DNA from: CAWFQB01 sp965277875
Lineage (GTDB): Bacteria; Armatimonadota; Chthonomonadetes; Chthonomonadales; Chthonomonadaceae
NCBI GenBank assembly: GCA_965277875.1
Contig: CBDIDV010000002.1
Coordinates: 3,348,001-3,412,000, forward strand
Direction of reading: 5' to 3'
Length of the DNA: 64,000 nucleotides
A program made the translations under genes and the position numbers. Of the stretch, positions 8,142-17,578 are shown piece by piece (positions within the stretch are counted from its first letter, which is position 1; every line of letters begins with the position of its first letter). The notes beneath the pieces are model-generated. The model searched no databases. It was not told where the DNA came from and worked only from the letters and a program-made list of their open reading frames with translations.

Positions 8142-8632
8142 TAGCGCGAACACGATGCGCGAACTCGGCGCGTATTGCCCCGCGATGCCGCCGAGCAAAA
8201 CAATCGTGTCCAGGTACACATGCGGGTTGAGCAGACTGAAAGCGAGCAGGGTCAGCAGCGTTTTGGACAGCGTGGGCAGGCTCTCGCTTTCTGTGTCCGA
8301 CTCGCCTGTTTCTATGCCGCCGGGTCTAAGGGCCGACCGGAACGAACGCGCGCCGTAGAACAGCAGGAACGCCGCGCCCAGCAGGGCCGCAAGCCGGGTC
8401 AAGGCCGGGAACGCGCTGACCAATGCGCCGAACCCGCCCACCCCCAACGCGATCAGGGACGCGTCGCACAGCGAGCAGCTGAGCGCGACCGGAAAGAGAA
8501 AGCGCCTCTGTAGCCCCTGACGCAGCACAAACGCGTTCTGCGCCCCAATCGCTACAATCAAACTCAGCCCCAGACTCAGGCCGCGCAGATAAATGCTAAA
8601 ATCCATGCAGGTATTATACCGGCATCACATGA

Positions 8633-8696
8633 TTCCGAACCATAACTATGTCGAACCATAACTATTCCGACCGGGAGCTATTCCGAACCATAGCTG
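8633..8696 (+). repeat. Short imperfect tandem repeat upstream of the cupin gene
   Basis: The block CGAACCATAACTAT occurs twice in tandem (8636-8649 and 8652-8665), and a degenerate copy, CGAACCATAGC, begins near 8685. It ends about 20 bp before the cupin start. Confidence 0.7.
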
Positions 8697-8716
8697 CAGA
8701 AACAGAGACGAATATC

Positions 8717-9082
8717 ATGCAAAAAGTCAGCGTTGCGGAGAAACTGGCGCGGTTTGAAGAACACTGGCAGCCGCGCATCGTCGGGGAACTGAACGGGCAG
8801 CACGTCAAGCTGGTCAAGTTTCAGGGGGCGTTCGTATGGCACAAACATGACGATGAGGACGAAATGTTTCTTGTAGTGCGCGGGCAGTTTCGCATGGAGC
8901 TGCGCGATCAACCCGCCATTACGCTTGGTGAGGGCGAGTTCCTGATTGTGCCGCGTGGCGTGGAACATCGGCCCGTCGCGGACGAGGAAGTCGCCGTAAT
9001 GCTGTTCGAGCCGGCGGGTACGCTGAATACGGGTGACGCCACACCGAGCGACTTTACCGTTCCCGCTCCCGAAACGCTCTAA
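8717..9082 (+). CDS. Cupin-domain protein
   Basis: A single-domain cupin of 121 residues. The first cupin motif reads VWHKHDDEDEMFLVVRG, with two His and a Glu in metal-binding positions, and the second reads GEGEFLIVPRGVEHRPV with the third His. Single-domain cupins of this type include small metal-binding isomerases, dioxygenases and sensors; the substrate is unknown. The ATG at 8717 (MQKVSV) is chosen because homology begins there. An in-frame ATG at 8648 would add 23 residues encoded by the tandem repeat. The gene is divergent from the split exporter. Confidence 0.85.
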   Translation: MQKVSVAEKLARFEEHWQPRIVGELNGQHVKLVKFQGAFVWHKHDDEDEMFLVVRGQFRMELRDQPAITLGEGEFLIVPRGVEHRPVADEEVAVMLFEPAGTLNTGDATPSDFTVPAPETL

Positions 9083-9245
9083 ACAAATCAAACAAAAACG
9101 CCGCAAACGTTTTGCGCCTGTCTATTTGCGCCTGCCCGTTTGTGTCTGTCTCTACTTGCAGAAACCCTGCCGCTGCCCGGCGCGTCTAACCGGCGTTCTC
9201 ACCAAGCATAGCCCATCAGGTTCAACGGAAAGCGACACCATTAAG

Positions 9246-9599
9246 ATGAAACGAGCGATCCACATATTACAAATCGGGGCGCTGGCCCTTGCCGCCCTGC
9301 CGCTGCTCGCAGGCTGCAACCCGGACGACGCCCGCAATATCGCGCAGGACACGGGCAAAATCGCCAAAGATGTCGGGCAGTCAGCAGGCAACGCGCAGCT
9401 TGCGGGGCGCGTCAACAGTACGCTTGCAGAGCGCAAAGGCGTGGATATGAGCGGCCTGCACGTCGAGGCCAAAGACGGCATTGTCACCATCAGCGGCCAT
9501 GTGCGCGACGCGAACGAAAAGCATATCGTCAAGGAAACCGTTGAGGGCATACGGGGCGTGGACAAACTGGATGTCAGCCAATTGAAAACCCAGAAGTAG
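9246..9599 (+). CDS. BON-domain lipoprotein
   Basis: The 117-residue product starts MKRAIHILQIGALALAALPL and has a clean lipobox LLAGC, so it is a lipoprotein. After a short helical spacer (residues 25-50) comes a BON domain (ARVNST-like start, GLHVEAKDGIVTISGHV, ending VDKLDVSQL). BON domains are found in OsmY-like periplasmic proteins and are thought to bind membranes or other envelope parts. Start is the ATG where the signal peptide begins; no strong ribosome site is visible. A strong terminator lies 145 bp downstream. Confidence 0.88.
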   Translation: MKRAIHILQIGALALAALPLLAGCNPDDARNIAQDTGKIAKDVGQSAGNAQLAGRVNSTLAERKGVDMSGLHVEAKDGIVTISGHVRDANEKHIVKETVEGIRGVDKLDVSQLKTQK

Positions 9600-9743
9600 C
9601 GTCGCAGGCAGACAAGGCAAAGTCAGCGGATCGCAGGCGCAGCATCTGCCGTAAAACTGCTGATTGGCAGCGATGAACCTTTTCTCGTCCCCTTGCAACA
9701 AAAGAAGCAGAACATACCAGTGTTCGATTTGATTTTCTGTTGG

Positions 9744-9775
9744 GCGGAAGCGCAAACGCGCTTCCGCTCCTTTTT
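9744..9775 (+). terminator. Rho-independent terminator after the BON lipoprotein gene
   Basis: GCGGAAGCGC (9744-9753) pairs with GCGCTTCCGC (9758-9767) across an AAAC loop, followed by TCCTTTTT. Ten perfect base pairs plus a T-run. Confidence 0.85.
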
Positions 9776-9805
9776 GCCTGCCCGCTTCACAGTCGCGGCT
9801 CTGCG

Positions 9806-10774
9806 CTATAATTTATTCGCGGTCTGCACAGCGGAGGGACGTGTCGGCTTTAAGTGACGGTCGAAGAACTCGCAGGCCGCAGCCCACGCCTGCCGCGCGC
9901 TCTCTCCCGAAAAGCCGTGTCCCTGCCCATTCAGCAGCAGCAGTGATGATTCGATGTTCGCCTTGTCCAGAGCGGCCAGCATGTTCTTCGACTGCTGCGG
10001 TTCGACCTGGGGGTCATGCGTCCCCTGCACGATCAGGATGGGGCAGGTCTGCGCGTCAATATGGAAGATGGGCGAGGCGGCGCGATACGCGGCAAGGGCG
10101 TCCGCCTTGCTTTTGCCGATGTAGGCCGGACGGTAATCGTGTCCGCCGGTTCCGGTCGGGTCTAAAGTCAGGTCCATGCGGCCATAGTAGTCTACAACGC
10201 ACTGAACGCGGGACGAAACAAACGGGGCCGCGTCACTTTTGGCGTCCGTAACGCCCAGCATCGTCGCCAGATGCCCGCCCGCCGAGTCGCCCATCGCGCC
10301 GAGTCGCGCCGTGTCCACATGATACGCCGCGCTCTGCGACCGCAGCCAGCGAACAGCCCGCTGCACATCCTCGATGTTGGCCGGGTAGGAATGATTGGGC
10401 GCGAGCCGATAGTTGACGGACACGGCCACATAACCTTTGGCGGCAAGGTCACGCGCCTGCGCCGCCCACGACCCTTTATCGCCGCCCGTCCAGCCGCCGC
10501 CATGCACGAACACGACGCCGGGGCGCAGCGTGTCGCTCTGCGCGGGCAGTTGGTACACGTCCAGTTTCAGGCTTTCGCCGTCCGCCTGCCCATACTCCAC
10601 GTTCTTGATGACTTCTACCTGGCTCAATGCCGCTTTGCTCATCTCCACTCTGTTTGCGTTTACGGCCGACGCGTTCTGTCCCTGGCTTTCGCTGCTCAGA
10701 TAAAATATTGCCATGAGAGCGAGACAGCATGTACTTCTTTTACCTGCGGCGCTGTTGGCTTTCACGTTCATCAT
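9806..10774 (-). CDS. Exported alpha/beta-hydrolase, esterase/lipase type
   Basis: The 322-residue product has an N-terminal signal-like segment (CCLALMAIFYL). The hydrolase core shows the oxyanion motif HGGGW, the nucleophile elbow GDSAGGH, a likely catalytic Asp in GTHDPQVEP and a catalytic His in GQGHGFSG. This pattern matches the hormone-sensitive-lipase/BD-FAE group of esterases, which often remove acetyl or feruloyl groups from plant sugars; the true substrate is unknown. The ATG lies 14 bp after the lon stop codon, so it is probably read through from lon. Confidence 0.88.
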   Translation of the reverse strand: MMNVKANSAAGKRSTCCLALMAIFYLSSESQGQNASAVNANRVEMSKAALSQVEVIKNVEYGQADGESLKLDVYQLPAQSDTLRPGVVFVHGGGWTGGDKGSWAAQARDLAAKGYVAVSVNYRLAPNHSYPANIEDVQRAVRWLRSQSAAYHVDTARLGAMGDSAGGHLATMLGVTDAKSDAAPFVSSRVQCVVDYYGRMDLTLDPTGTGGHDYRPAYIGKSKADALAAYRAASPIFHIDAQTCPILIVQGTHDPQVEPQQSKNMLAALDKANIESSLLLLNGQGHGFSGESARQAWAAACEFFDRHLKPTRPSAVQTANKL

Positions 10775-10788
10775 TTTTCACCTGTTTC

Positions 10789-13350
10789 CTACTTCTCCCG
10801 CTTACCCTTGCCTTTGCCGCCAACTGCGACCGGCATTTTGGACGGGGAGGATTGCAGAATGCTTTCGCCCGAAGGCGTATCTTTGCGCGCCTCGGCGGGC
10901 GTGGCAGCTTGGGACGCGGGAAGCAAGGCCAGGGCAAGCACCTCGTCCATGTGGTCTACCAGATGGAAATGGATGTCGCTGCGGACGTTGTCGGGCAGTT
11001 CCTCCAGGTCTTTGTCGTTCTCAGACGGCAAAATCACGTCGCGAATACCCGCCCGGTGCGCGGCCAGGATCTTTTCCTTGATGCCGCCCACGGGCAGGAC
11101 GCGTCCGCGCAGCGTGATCTCGCCCGTCATGGCAAACTCTTTGTGGATGGCGCGGCGGGTCAGGGCGCTGGCGATGGCCGTGGCGAGCGTGATACCCGCG
11201 CTCGGCCCGTCTTTGGGGATGCCGCCCGCCGGTACATGGACATGCACGTCCAGCTTGCGGTAAAAATCCTCGTCAATGCCCAGCTCTAAAGCCCGCGAGC
11301 GGATAAACGAAAACGCGGTCTGCGCCGACTCCTTCATCACGTCGCCAAGCTGTCCCGTAAGCTGTACGCGCCCCTCGTGGCCTTTCAGGAGGCTGACCTC
11401 GATGGTCACGATGTCGCCGCCCGCCTCGGTATACACAAGGCCCGTCGCGGCGGCGATCTCGTCCTTTTCTTCCATCACGCCATAATGGTAGCGGCGCTTG
11501 CCCAGATACTCTTTCAGGTCGTCCATGTCAATGGTGACGTGTCCCACCTGTCCGCCCGCCACCTTGCGGGCGACTTTGCGGCACAGCGCGGCGATCTCGC
11601 GTTCCAGGCTGCGGACGCCCGCTTCCCGCGTGTACTCGCGTATCAAGACGCGCAGGGCGTCGTCCGTAATCGTCACCTCTTCCGCCGACAGGCCGTGATC
11701 CTTGCGCTGCTTGGGAACCAAAAAGCGGGCCGCGATGTTCTGCTTTTCCTCCTCGGTGTACCCCGCGAACGTGATCACTTCCATGCGGTCTTTGAGCGCG
11801 GGTGGGATCGGGTCGAGCAGGTTGGCAGTGGTGACGAACATCACATCCGACAGGTCGAACGGCACTTCTAAGTAGTGGTCGCTGAACTCGGTATTTTGTT
11901 CGGGATCGAGAGCTTCGAGCAGGGCCGCAGACGGGTCGCCGCGAAAGTCCATGCCCAGCTTGTCTATCTCGTCCAGCATGAACACGGGATTGTTCGCGCC
12001 CGCCTGCTTGATGCCCTGTATGATGCGGCCGGGCAAGGCTCCGATGTATGTGCGCCGATGCCCCCGTATTTCGGCCTCGTCGCGCACCCCGCCGAGCGAA
12101 ATGCGAATGAATTTGCGGCCCAGGGCGCGGGCGATGCTTTTGCCGATACTTGTTTTGCCCACGCCGGGAGGCCCAACAAAGCACAGGATGGGGCCGCGTG
12201 ACGTGCCGGTCAGTTTGCGCACGGCCAGAAACTCGATGATGCGTTCTTTGGCCTTTTCCAGCCCAAAGTGATCCTCGTTCAGCACATCGCCAGCCTCGTC
12301 AATATCTATGTCGTCGGGCGTGGCCGCGCTCCAGGGCAGGGACACAAGCCAGTCCAGATATGTGCGGATGACAACGCCTTCGGGCGCAGCGAACGGCATT
12401 TTTTCGAGCCGATCCACCTCGCGCAGGGCGCGTTCCTTAGAGGGTTCGGGCATTTTGGCGGTCTCGATTTTTTCTCTATAATCATCGAGTTCGCTGGCCT
12501 TGTCGTCGCGCTCGCCAAGCTGCTGCTGGATCACCTTCATCTGCTCGCGCAGGATGAACTCGCGCTGCGTCTCGCCCATCTCCTTTTCCACCTGATCGCG
12601 TATGCCCTTTTGGATCTCCTGTATCTGCGCCTCTTTCTTGAGGACGCGGGACAGCTTTTCCAATCTGGCGCGCGGGTTCAGGGTTTCCAGTATGTCCTGC
12701 TGCTGTTCCACGCGTATCTGGCGCAGATAGGGTGTGATTACGTCGGCCAGTCGTCCCGGCTCATCGGTGTTGACGACGTTGATAAGCGCTTCCGGCTGAA
12801 TGGTCTTGCTGATGCCGACGACATGATCGAACTGCTGCGCAACGTCGCGCATCAGGGCCTCGGTTTCGAGGTCTTTGGTCTCATCGGTGGGCAGGGGTTC
12901 GATCTGTACGCAGAAGTACGGCTCCTGCTGCACGTACTTGATGATTCTGGCCCGCATCACGCCTTCGAGCATCACGCGCACGGTTCCGTCCGGCACGCGC
13001 AACACCTGCATGATCTCGGCCACGATGCCGACCGTATAGATCTCTTCGGGGTCGGGGTCTTCGGCCTGCAGTTCGCGCTGCGCGACCACAAAGATATGCC
13101 GCTGATTGGCGGCGGCCTCTTCCAGCCCGCGCACCGACTTTTCGCGTCCGACAAGCAGGGGGAACATCAGGTGCGGAAAATGCACCTGATCGCGCGTGGG
13201 CAGCAGGGGCAGGATGTCGGGGAAACCGTTTTCGTCCTGCCCCTCCTCTTCGGCCAGCAGTTCTTCCAGGGCGGCGTGGGCGATGCGGATGGCTTCGGGA
13301 GAAGGCTCGGTATCGGACGCGTCCGTCTTGGACTTGCGCGAGCGTGGCAT
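10789..13350 (-). CDS. lon: ATP-dependent protease Lon
   Basis: Lon is a cytoplasmic AAA+ serine protease that degrades damaged and regulatory proteins. The 853-residue product has the LON substrate-binding domain (about 45-240, LPTRDQVHFPHLMFPLLVGR), a coiled region, Walker A GPPGVGKTS near residue 391, Walker B VFMLDEIDKL, and the protease domain with the Ser in PKDGPSAGIT (near 716) and the Lys in GGIKEKILAAHR (near 759), spaced as in known Ser-Lys dyads. CAGGAG precedes the ATG by 8 nt. The first 20 and last 40 residues are charged or low-complexity extensions. An esterase gene follows after 14 bp. Confidence 0.97.
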   Translation of the reverse strand: MPRSRKSKTDASDTEPSPEAIRIAHAALEELLAEEEGQDENGFPDILPLLPTRDQVHFPHLMFPLLVGREKSVRGLEEAAANQRHIFVVAQRELQAEDPDPEEIYTVGIVAEIMQVLRVPDGTVRVMLEGVMRARIIKYVQQEPYFCVQIEPLPTDETKDLETEALMRDVAQQFDHVVGISKTIQPEALINVVNTDEPGRLADVITPYLRQIRVEQQQDILETLNPRARLEKLSRVLKKEAQIQEIQKGIRDQVEKEMGETQREFILREQMKVIQQQLGERDDKASELDDYREKIETAKMPEPSKERALREVDRLEKMPFAAPEGVVIRTYLDWLVSLPWSAATPDDIDIDEAGDVLNEDHFGLEKAKERIIEFLAVRKLTGTSRGPILCFVGPPGVGKTSIGKSIARALGRKFIRISLGGVRDEAEIRGHRRTYIGALPGRIIQGIKQAGANNPVFMLDEIDKLGMDFRGDPSAALLEALDPEQNTEFSDHYLEVPFDLSDVMFVTTANLLDPIPPALKDRMEVITFAGYTEEEKQNIAARFLVPKQRKDHGLSAEEVTITDDALRVLIREYTREAGVRSLEREIAALCRKVARKVAGGQVGHVTIDMDDLKEYLGKRRYHYGVMEEKDEIAAATGLVYTEAGGDIVTIEVSLLKGHEGRVQLTGQLGDVMKESAQTAFSFIRSRALELGIDEDFYRKLDVHVHVPAGGIPKDGPSAGITLATAIASALTRRAIHKEFAMTGEITLRGRVLPVGGIKEKILAAHRAGIRDVILPSENDKDLEELPDNVRSDIHFHLVDHMDEVLALALLPASQAATPAEARKDTPSGESILQSSPSKMPVAVGGKGKGKREK

Positions 13351-13615
13351 ATCTTAAACTCCTGAAATAGTGATAGGCGTAAGTATTGCTACAGGTATAA
13401 GGGCGTCACCCTGAAGAGCCGGGTTTTCCCGTTTAGCGTCAGGGGTAACATTTACATACGCGCATATTTCAGAAAGGTTGTTGCGGTTAGCACAAGAGGT
13501 ACGTTCCTGTCTCAGACTTGTTTATAATCTGCTGCACATCGTCCCCGTGTTCCCCGTGTCGCCGTGGTTAAACTCTTTCTGTATTTCTTTTCGTTTGTTC
13601 GGCGTGTTTCGCGGT

Positions 13616-14917
13616 TTACCCTCTGTATGCCTCGTCCAGCAGCTCCACGGGGTGGCAGATGCGGACGTTGATTCCGGCCTCCTGCGCGCCCTGCTGTATC
13701 CAGGCCAGGCAGCCGGGGTTGCCGGTCGCGATGATGCTTGCGCCGGTCTCGCGCAGGTTGGCGATCTTGCGGTCGAGAAGCTGGCGGGCCATCTGGGGCT
13801 GCGTGATGTTGTACACGCCCGCGCTGCCGCAGCACGTATCCGCCTCGTCCATTTCCACGAATTTCAGGCCGGGTATCTGCCCCAATAATTGGCGCGGCTG
13901 AAGGCGCACCTTCTGGCCGTGGGCGAGGTGGCAGGCGTCGTGGTAGGAGACAACGGCGTCCAGGCGTCCGGGCGAGGCCGTCAGTCCGATCTTCACTAGC
14001 CACTCGCTGACATCCACGACTTTGGCCCCGAACGCCCGCGCTTTGTCGCCATAGGCCGAATCTTCGCCCAGCAGGTCGCCATATTCTTTCATAGTCGAGC
14101 CGCAGCCCGCCGAATTGATGACGATGGCGTCCAGTTCGGCCATGTAGGGCGCGAAAGAGTCCAGGAGGGTGCGGGCGCGGCTTGCCCCATCCTCGTGAAA
14201 GCCCGTGTGCAGGTGCAATGCGCCGCAGCAGCCCGCCGACTTGGGCGCGACGACCTCGCACCCATTGGTCTGCAAGACGCGCACCGTGGCCGCGTTCGTG
14301 CCGCCGAACAGGACGCGCATCACGCACCCGGCCAATACGCCCACCGTGTAGCGCTTTGCGCCGCTTGCCGGGCTGCGTTCGGGCAGGTTGTGTATCCTGG
14401 CCTCGCCCTGCGCGATTGGCAGATTAACGGCGGCCTCGGACGACCCCGACAGCATTTTGGCCGCGAACCCCGGCATCTTGCCCTTTGTCACTTTGCCCAG
14501 CAGTTTGGCCGCTTTGAGGGAGGCGACAAGCAGGCCGGGATTGGTCAGGGTTTGCAGCATCTGGGCGCGGGCGAACGACTGCAAGCGCGGGCGCAGATGC
14601 TCGCTCTCGATGTGCGCGCGGGCCATTTCCAATATGCTGCCGTATTCTACGCCGGACGGGCAGGCGGTCTCGCAGGCGCGGCAGCCCAGACACGTATCCA
14701 GGGCGTTGACGACGTTCTCATCAAAGGGGATCACGCCCTCGCGCCACGAGCGCACAAGATAGATGCGCCCGCGCGGGCTTTTGGTTTCCTGCCCGGTCAG
14801 GCGAAACGTGGGGCAGGCGTCCAGGCAGAACCCGCACCGGATGCACTTCATGGTTTTATCGTCAATCGCGCTGCCTGCGCCAGCGGGATCGCGGTCGTTT
14901 TGGGTGTTTGTAGACAT
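13616..14917 (-). CDS. glcF: Glycolate oxidase iron-sulfur subunit
   Basis: This is an electron-transfer subunit of glycolate (or D-lactate) oxidase. The 433-residue product has two 4Fe-4S motifs, CIRCGFCLDACP (C24 region) and CLGCRACETACPSG, then two cysteine-rich CCG domains (SAGCCGALHLHTG and ADTCCGSAGVYN). No GlcD/GlcE flavin subunits lie next to it, so the partner must be elsewhere. TACAAT sits 6 nt before the ATG, suggesting a leaderless transcript. Alternatively it is the last gene of the ATPase operon, whose end is 33 bp upstream. Confidence 0.9.
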   Translation of the reverse strand: MSTNTQNDRDPAGAGSAIDDKTMKCIRCGFCLDACPTFRLTGQETKSPRGRIYLVRSWREGVIPFDENVVNALDTCLGCRACETACPSGVEYGSILEMARAHIESEHLRPRLQSFARAQMLQTLTNPGLLVASLKAAKLLGKVTKGKMPGFAAKMLSGSSEAAVNLPIAQGEARIHNLPERSPASGAKRYTVGVLAGCVMRVLFGGTNAATVRVLQTNGCEVVAPKSAGCCGALHLHTGFHEDGASRARTLLDSFAPYMAELDAIVINSAGCGSTMKEYGDLLGEDSAYGDKARAFGAKVVDVSEWLVKIGLTASPGRLDAVVSYHDACHLAHGQKVRLQPRQLLGQIPGLKFVEMDEADTCCGSAGVYNITQPQMARQLLDRKIANLRETGASIIATGNPGCLAWIQQGAQEAGINVRICHPVELLDEAYRG

Positions 14918-14950
14918 GGTTGTATTGTACCAGAACGGTAGTTGAACGGC

Positions 14951-17551
14951 TTACTTCGACGCACCCTGCGCCGGTCGTATCTTCTGGATCATCTCATCAA
15001 CAATGCCACGAATTTCGGGAGACAGTTTTTCAATGACCTCCTCATCTCCCGTAAGTACATACTCCACGGCACGGGCAAGAGGCAGAAACGCTTCCGGCAC
15101 TCCTGGCATCGTAATCATTTTATGCACTAAGTTGATATTGCCGGTACGAGCCACGAACAACAACGCGTTTGTTGCCGCCTGATGCCAATCCTCTGTTGTT
15201 TTGCCTTCTTGTAGAGCTTTCTGCCAAGCGCGAACACTTGGGTTTAACTTTCTGAGCATTACGTACAAAGGTATTTTTTCGATATTGATGATTGCCCGAA
15301 AGCCTCCAAAATCTGTATCATCTGCTATCTTCAAAACAGCATTGTATTCTTTGACGGCGTCTGAAAGTTTGTTCATGCCTATCAACGTTGTTGTCCGCTC
15401 TAATCTGGTCTCCAAGTCTCTGGGTTCACGTTTCACAACAACATTCAAATCTGCGAGTGCCGCCTCGTATTTTCTCTGCTTCCTGTATACTGTTCCTCTA
15501 AGAAGCAGAGACTCAGTATTATTGTTGTCGAGACGGATCGCTTGATCGAGACTTTCGACTGCTTCTTCGTATCGCTCAAGTTGATTAAGAACTTGCCCGC
15601 GAAAATGCCAGAACGCTGAAACATTAGAGTCAATCTCGATAGCCCGGTCAACACTTTTCATTGCTTCTTCATACCTGCCCATGTTAGCAAGGACGCTGGC
15701 ATGAAGTTGCCATGCCGCATCAATCTCAGGTGTCTTGCTAATAATGAGATCAGCAGACAATAAAGCATCCTCAAAACGTCCTGTAGCCTGGTATATCACT
15801 ACTTGCAGGATGTGGTGGTCGGCCTTACTAGGATGGGATGCTTCTAATGCGTTCGCAACAATAGTTGCCTCATCGAGTTTGTTAAATTCTATCAATGCCA
15901 TACCACAAACAAGTTGAGCAGGTCGGTTCGTTGGACGAAGCGCGACTACATGATTCATATGCTCTAGAGCTTCTTGATAGTGTCCTGATACATACGCTTT
16001 TTTACCTAGTTCAAACGTTGCTGCAACTTCTGCATCTTCCTTCTCCTTCTGAGATGTGACTGCTTTTTCCACGGCCTCGGCTGCCTCTTCGCGACGGATA
16101 CATCCGGCTTGAACCAACCTTTCGAGGGTATCTGCGGAAAGGTTTTCCAGTTGCAGGGACGGCAGCACTTCGGCGTTTAGCATATCCACGGCTTGAAGAG
16201 CAAGGAAGCCGCTGACGACGCTGTTCATGTTGCTGTTGCAGGCCGCGACGTCCATTGCTTCTACGACGTAGAAGCGGTGTTCGAGTACCTGGCGGGCTTC
16301 GCGCATCAGCCCGGTTTGCAGCAGTTCGGCGAAACGTCCCTCCAGGCGCTTGTTTTCGCCCTCCAGTTCGGTCGTGTCGTACCAGCCTTTGAGGAAGCTG
16401 ACCAGCCATTGCATCTTCTGACGCGCGCTGCGGCCAAAGCGCATTTGATGCCAGATGGCGTACAGAGGTTCGGCCAGGGTATAGTAGGAACTGCGCCCGC
16501 GCAGGTTCGCGCTGCGAACGTAGCCCTGCTCGGCAAGGCGTTTCAGTTGCGAACTGACGGCGTTCGGGGTCAGGCGCGTGGCGGTCGCGATCTGCGTGGG
16601 CGTGGAACCCTCGTGCGTTTCGCCGCTGACGCGGGCGATCTGGTCAAGGATTTTGCGCTGCTGCGGCGGCAGGCTTTCCAGTTTGCCCTTGTAGTAGGGC
16701 GTCACCTGATCCAAAAGCTGTTCCAGGCCGCGCCGCACGTCCACGACCTCGGAGTCGGTGATGATGCGGTACAGCATCAGCACAAGGCGCGGATTGCCGC
16801 CCGTAAAGTATTCCAGCACTTTCAGCCGGGTTCGGTTGGCGCGTAAAGTCGCTTCAAAGTCGGGCAGGTCGTCGAGGGCGGCGCGCTGCCTGAGCAGGTC
16901 TTGCATCTCCTCGAATTTGAGGGAGTCCAGATGGATGATCTTGAAGAAGTTGTAGAGCGGCTGGTCGTAGGCGCGGGCCTCGCGGAAGAACGTGGTCGCG
17001 CCCCCGATGAGCATTATCATGCCGTCGTTCATCAGAACGTTTCGCAGGCGAGCGTTTTCCTGCTCGTCGTTGATCTGGTCTAAAATCAGGTCAAAATTAT
17101 CCACAAGAAGCAGCAGGCGCTTGTGATTTTGGCGGCACCAATCTTTGAGCAGCGCGAGCGTCGCTTCCTGCAATTCATCGTCTTTGCGGAATTCTTTAAT
17201 GAGCGCGTCGGCCTGCCCGCGCAGCGAAACATCCTGGGTGTCCTCGGCAAGCAGATGGATTACCTGCAGCCAGAAGTCGGCGAGGCTGGTGATGCTGTAC
17301 GACTCCTCGGCAAACCGCACCGTCTGCCAGTCTGCCGACAGCCCGCGATCCCGAACCGCAAAGCCCACCATCAACAGCATAGTGGTTTTGCCCATGCCGC
17401 GCGGCGCGATGATGACGAAATGCTGCACGCCCGCGCCCTGCGGCTGACGCTCTATCTGCGTGGTCAAGTCCTCCACGAGATGCTGACGCGCGACAAAGGT
17501 ACGCTTGATTTCCTGTTCCGTCATGCGGTCGGGATTATAAAGATGTTCCAC
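14951..17551 (-). CDS. P-loop ATPase with winged helix and TPR repeats (STAND-like)
   Basis: The 866-residue product has a Walker A (APRGMGKTT, residues 49-57), a Walker B (LLLLVDNFDLIL, near 150) and an ATPase domain to about residue 290. A winged-helix domain follows (TPTQIATATRLTPNAVSSQL, about 320-340). The C-terminal half (about 520-760) holds several tetratricopeptide repeats such as AWQLHASVLANMGRYEEAM. This layout is that of STAND-type signalling ATPases, which sense a ligand through the repeats. It starts 27 bp after the end of another P-loop ATPase gene, so the two form an operon. The specific role is unknown; regulation, stress or defence signalling are possible. Confidence 0.85.
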   Translation of the reverse strand: MEHLYNPDRMTEQEIKRTFVARQHLVEDLTTQIERQPQGAGVQHFVIIAPRGMGKTTMLLMVGFAVRDRGLSADWQTVRFAEESYSITSLADFWLQVIHLLAEDTQDVSLRGQADALIKEFRKDDELQEATLALLKDWCRQNHKRLLLLVDNFDLILDQINDEQENARLRNVLMNDGMIMLIGGATTFFREARAYDQPLYNFFKIIHLDSLKFEEMQDLLRQRAALDDLPDFEATLRANRTRLKVLEYFTGGNPRLVLMLYRIITDSEVVDVRRGLEQLLDQVTPYYKGKLESLPPQQRKILDQIARVSGETHEGSTPTQIATATRLTPNAVSSQLKRLAEQGYVRSANLRGRSSYYTLAEPLYAIWHQMRFGRSARQKMQWLVSFLKGWYDTTELEGENKRLEGRFAELLQTGLMREARQVLEHRFYVVEAMDVAACNSNMNSVVSGFLALQAVDMLNAEVLPSLQLENLSADTLERLVQAGCIRREEAAEAVEKAVTSQKEKEDAEVAATFELGKKAYVSGHYQEALEHMNHVVALRPTNRPAQLVCGMALIEFNKLDEATIVANALEASHPSKADHHILQVVIYQATGRFEDALLSADLIISKTPEIDAAWQLHASVLANMGRYEEAMKSVDRAIEIDSNVSAFWHFRGQVLNQLERYEEAVESLDQAIRLDNNNTESLLLRGTVYRKQRKYEAALADLNVVVKREPRDLETRLERTTTLIGMNKLSDAVKEYNAVLKIADDTDFGGFRAIINIEKIPLYVMLRKLNPSVRAWQKALQEGKTTEDWHQAATNALLFVARTGNINLVHKMITMPGVPEAFLPLARAVEYVLTGDEEVIEKLSPEIRGIVDEMIQKIRPAQGASK

Positions 17552-17578
17552 GGTTCTGCCTTTGCTCTGCGTTCTGGA

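Larger units (their letters stand above)
6798..8606 (-). pseudogene. ArgO/LysE-family amino-acid exporter gene, split by an IS630 element
   Basis: Two minus-strand pieces form one exporter. The N-terminal piece (8606 down to about 8142) has IVAIGAQNAFVLRQGL, a hydrophobic core and NPHVYLDTIVLLGGIAGQ. The C-terminal piece (6967 down to 6798) has GAMSASFAWFFGLAYGAARL and ends LLRPFLHR. Removing the insertion and one TA copy rejoins the frame as FALGAMSASF, matching the ArgO order in E. coli. LysE/ArgO proteins export lysine or arginine through the inner membrane. A TATAAT lies 6 nt before the ATG, so the transcript may be leaderless. The intact protein would be about 207 residues, the normal length. 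It cannot be made in the present state unless the element excises precisely. Confidence 0.88.

Noticed and set aside
12268..13365. 365-residue plus-strand frame
   Set aside because: Antisense shadow of lon with no recognisable domain and no ribosome site.
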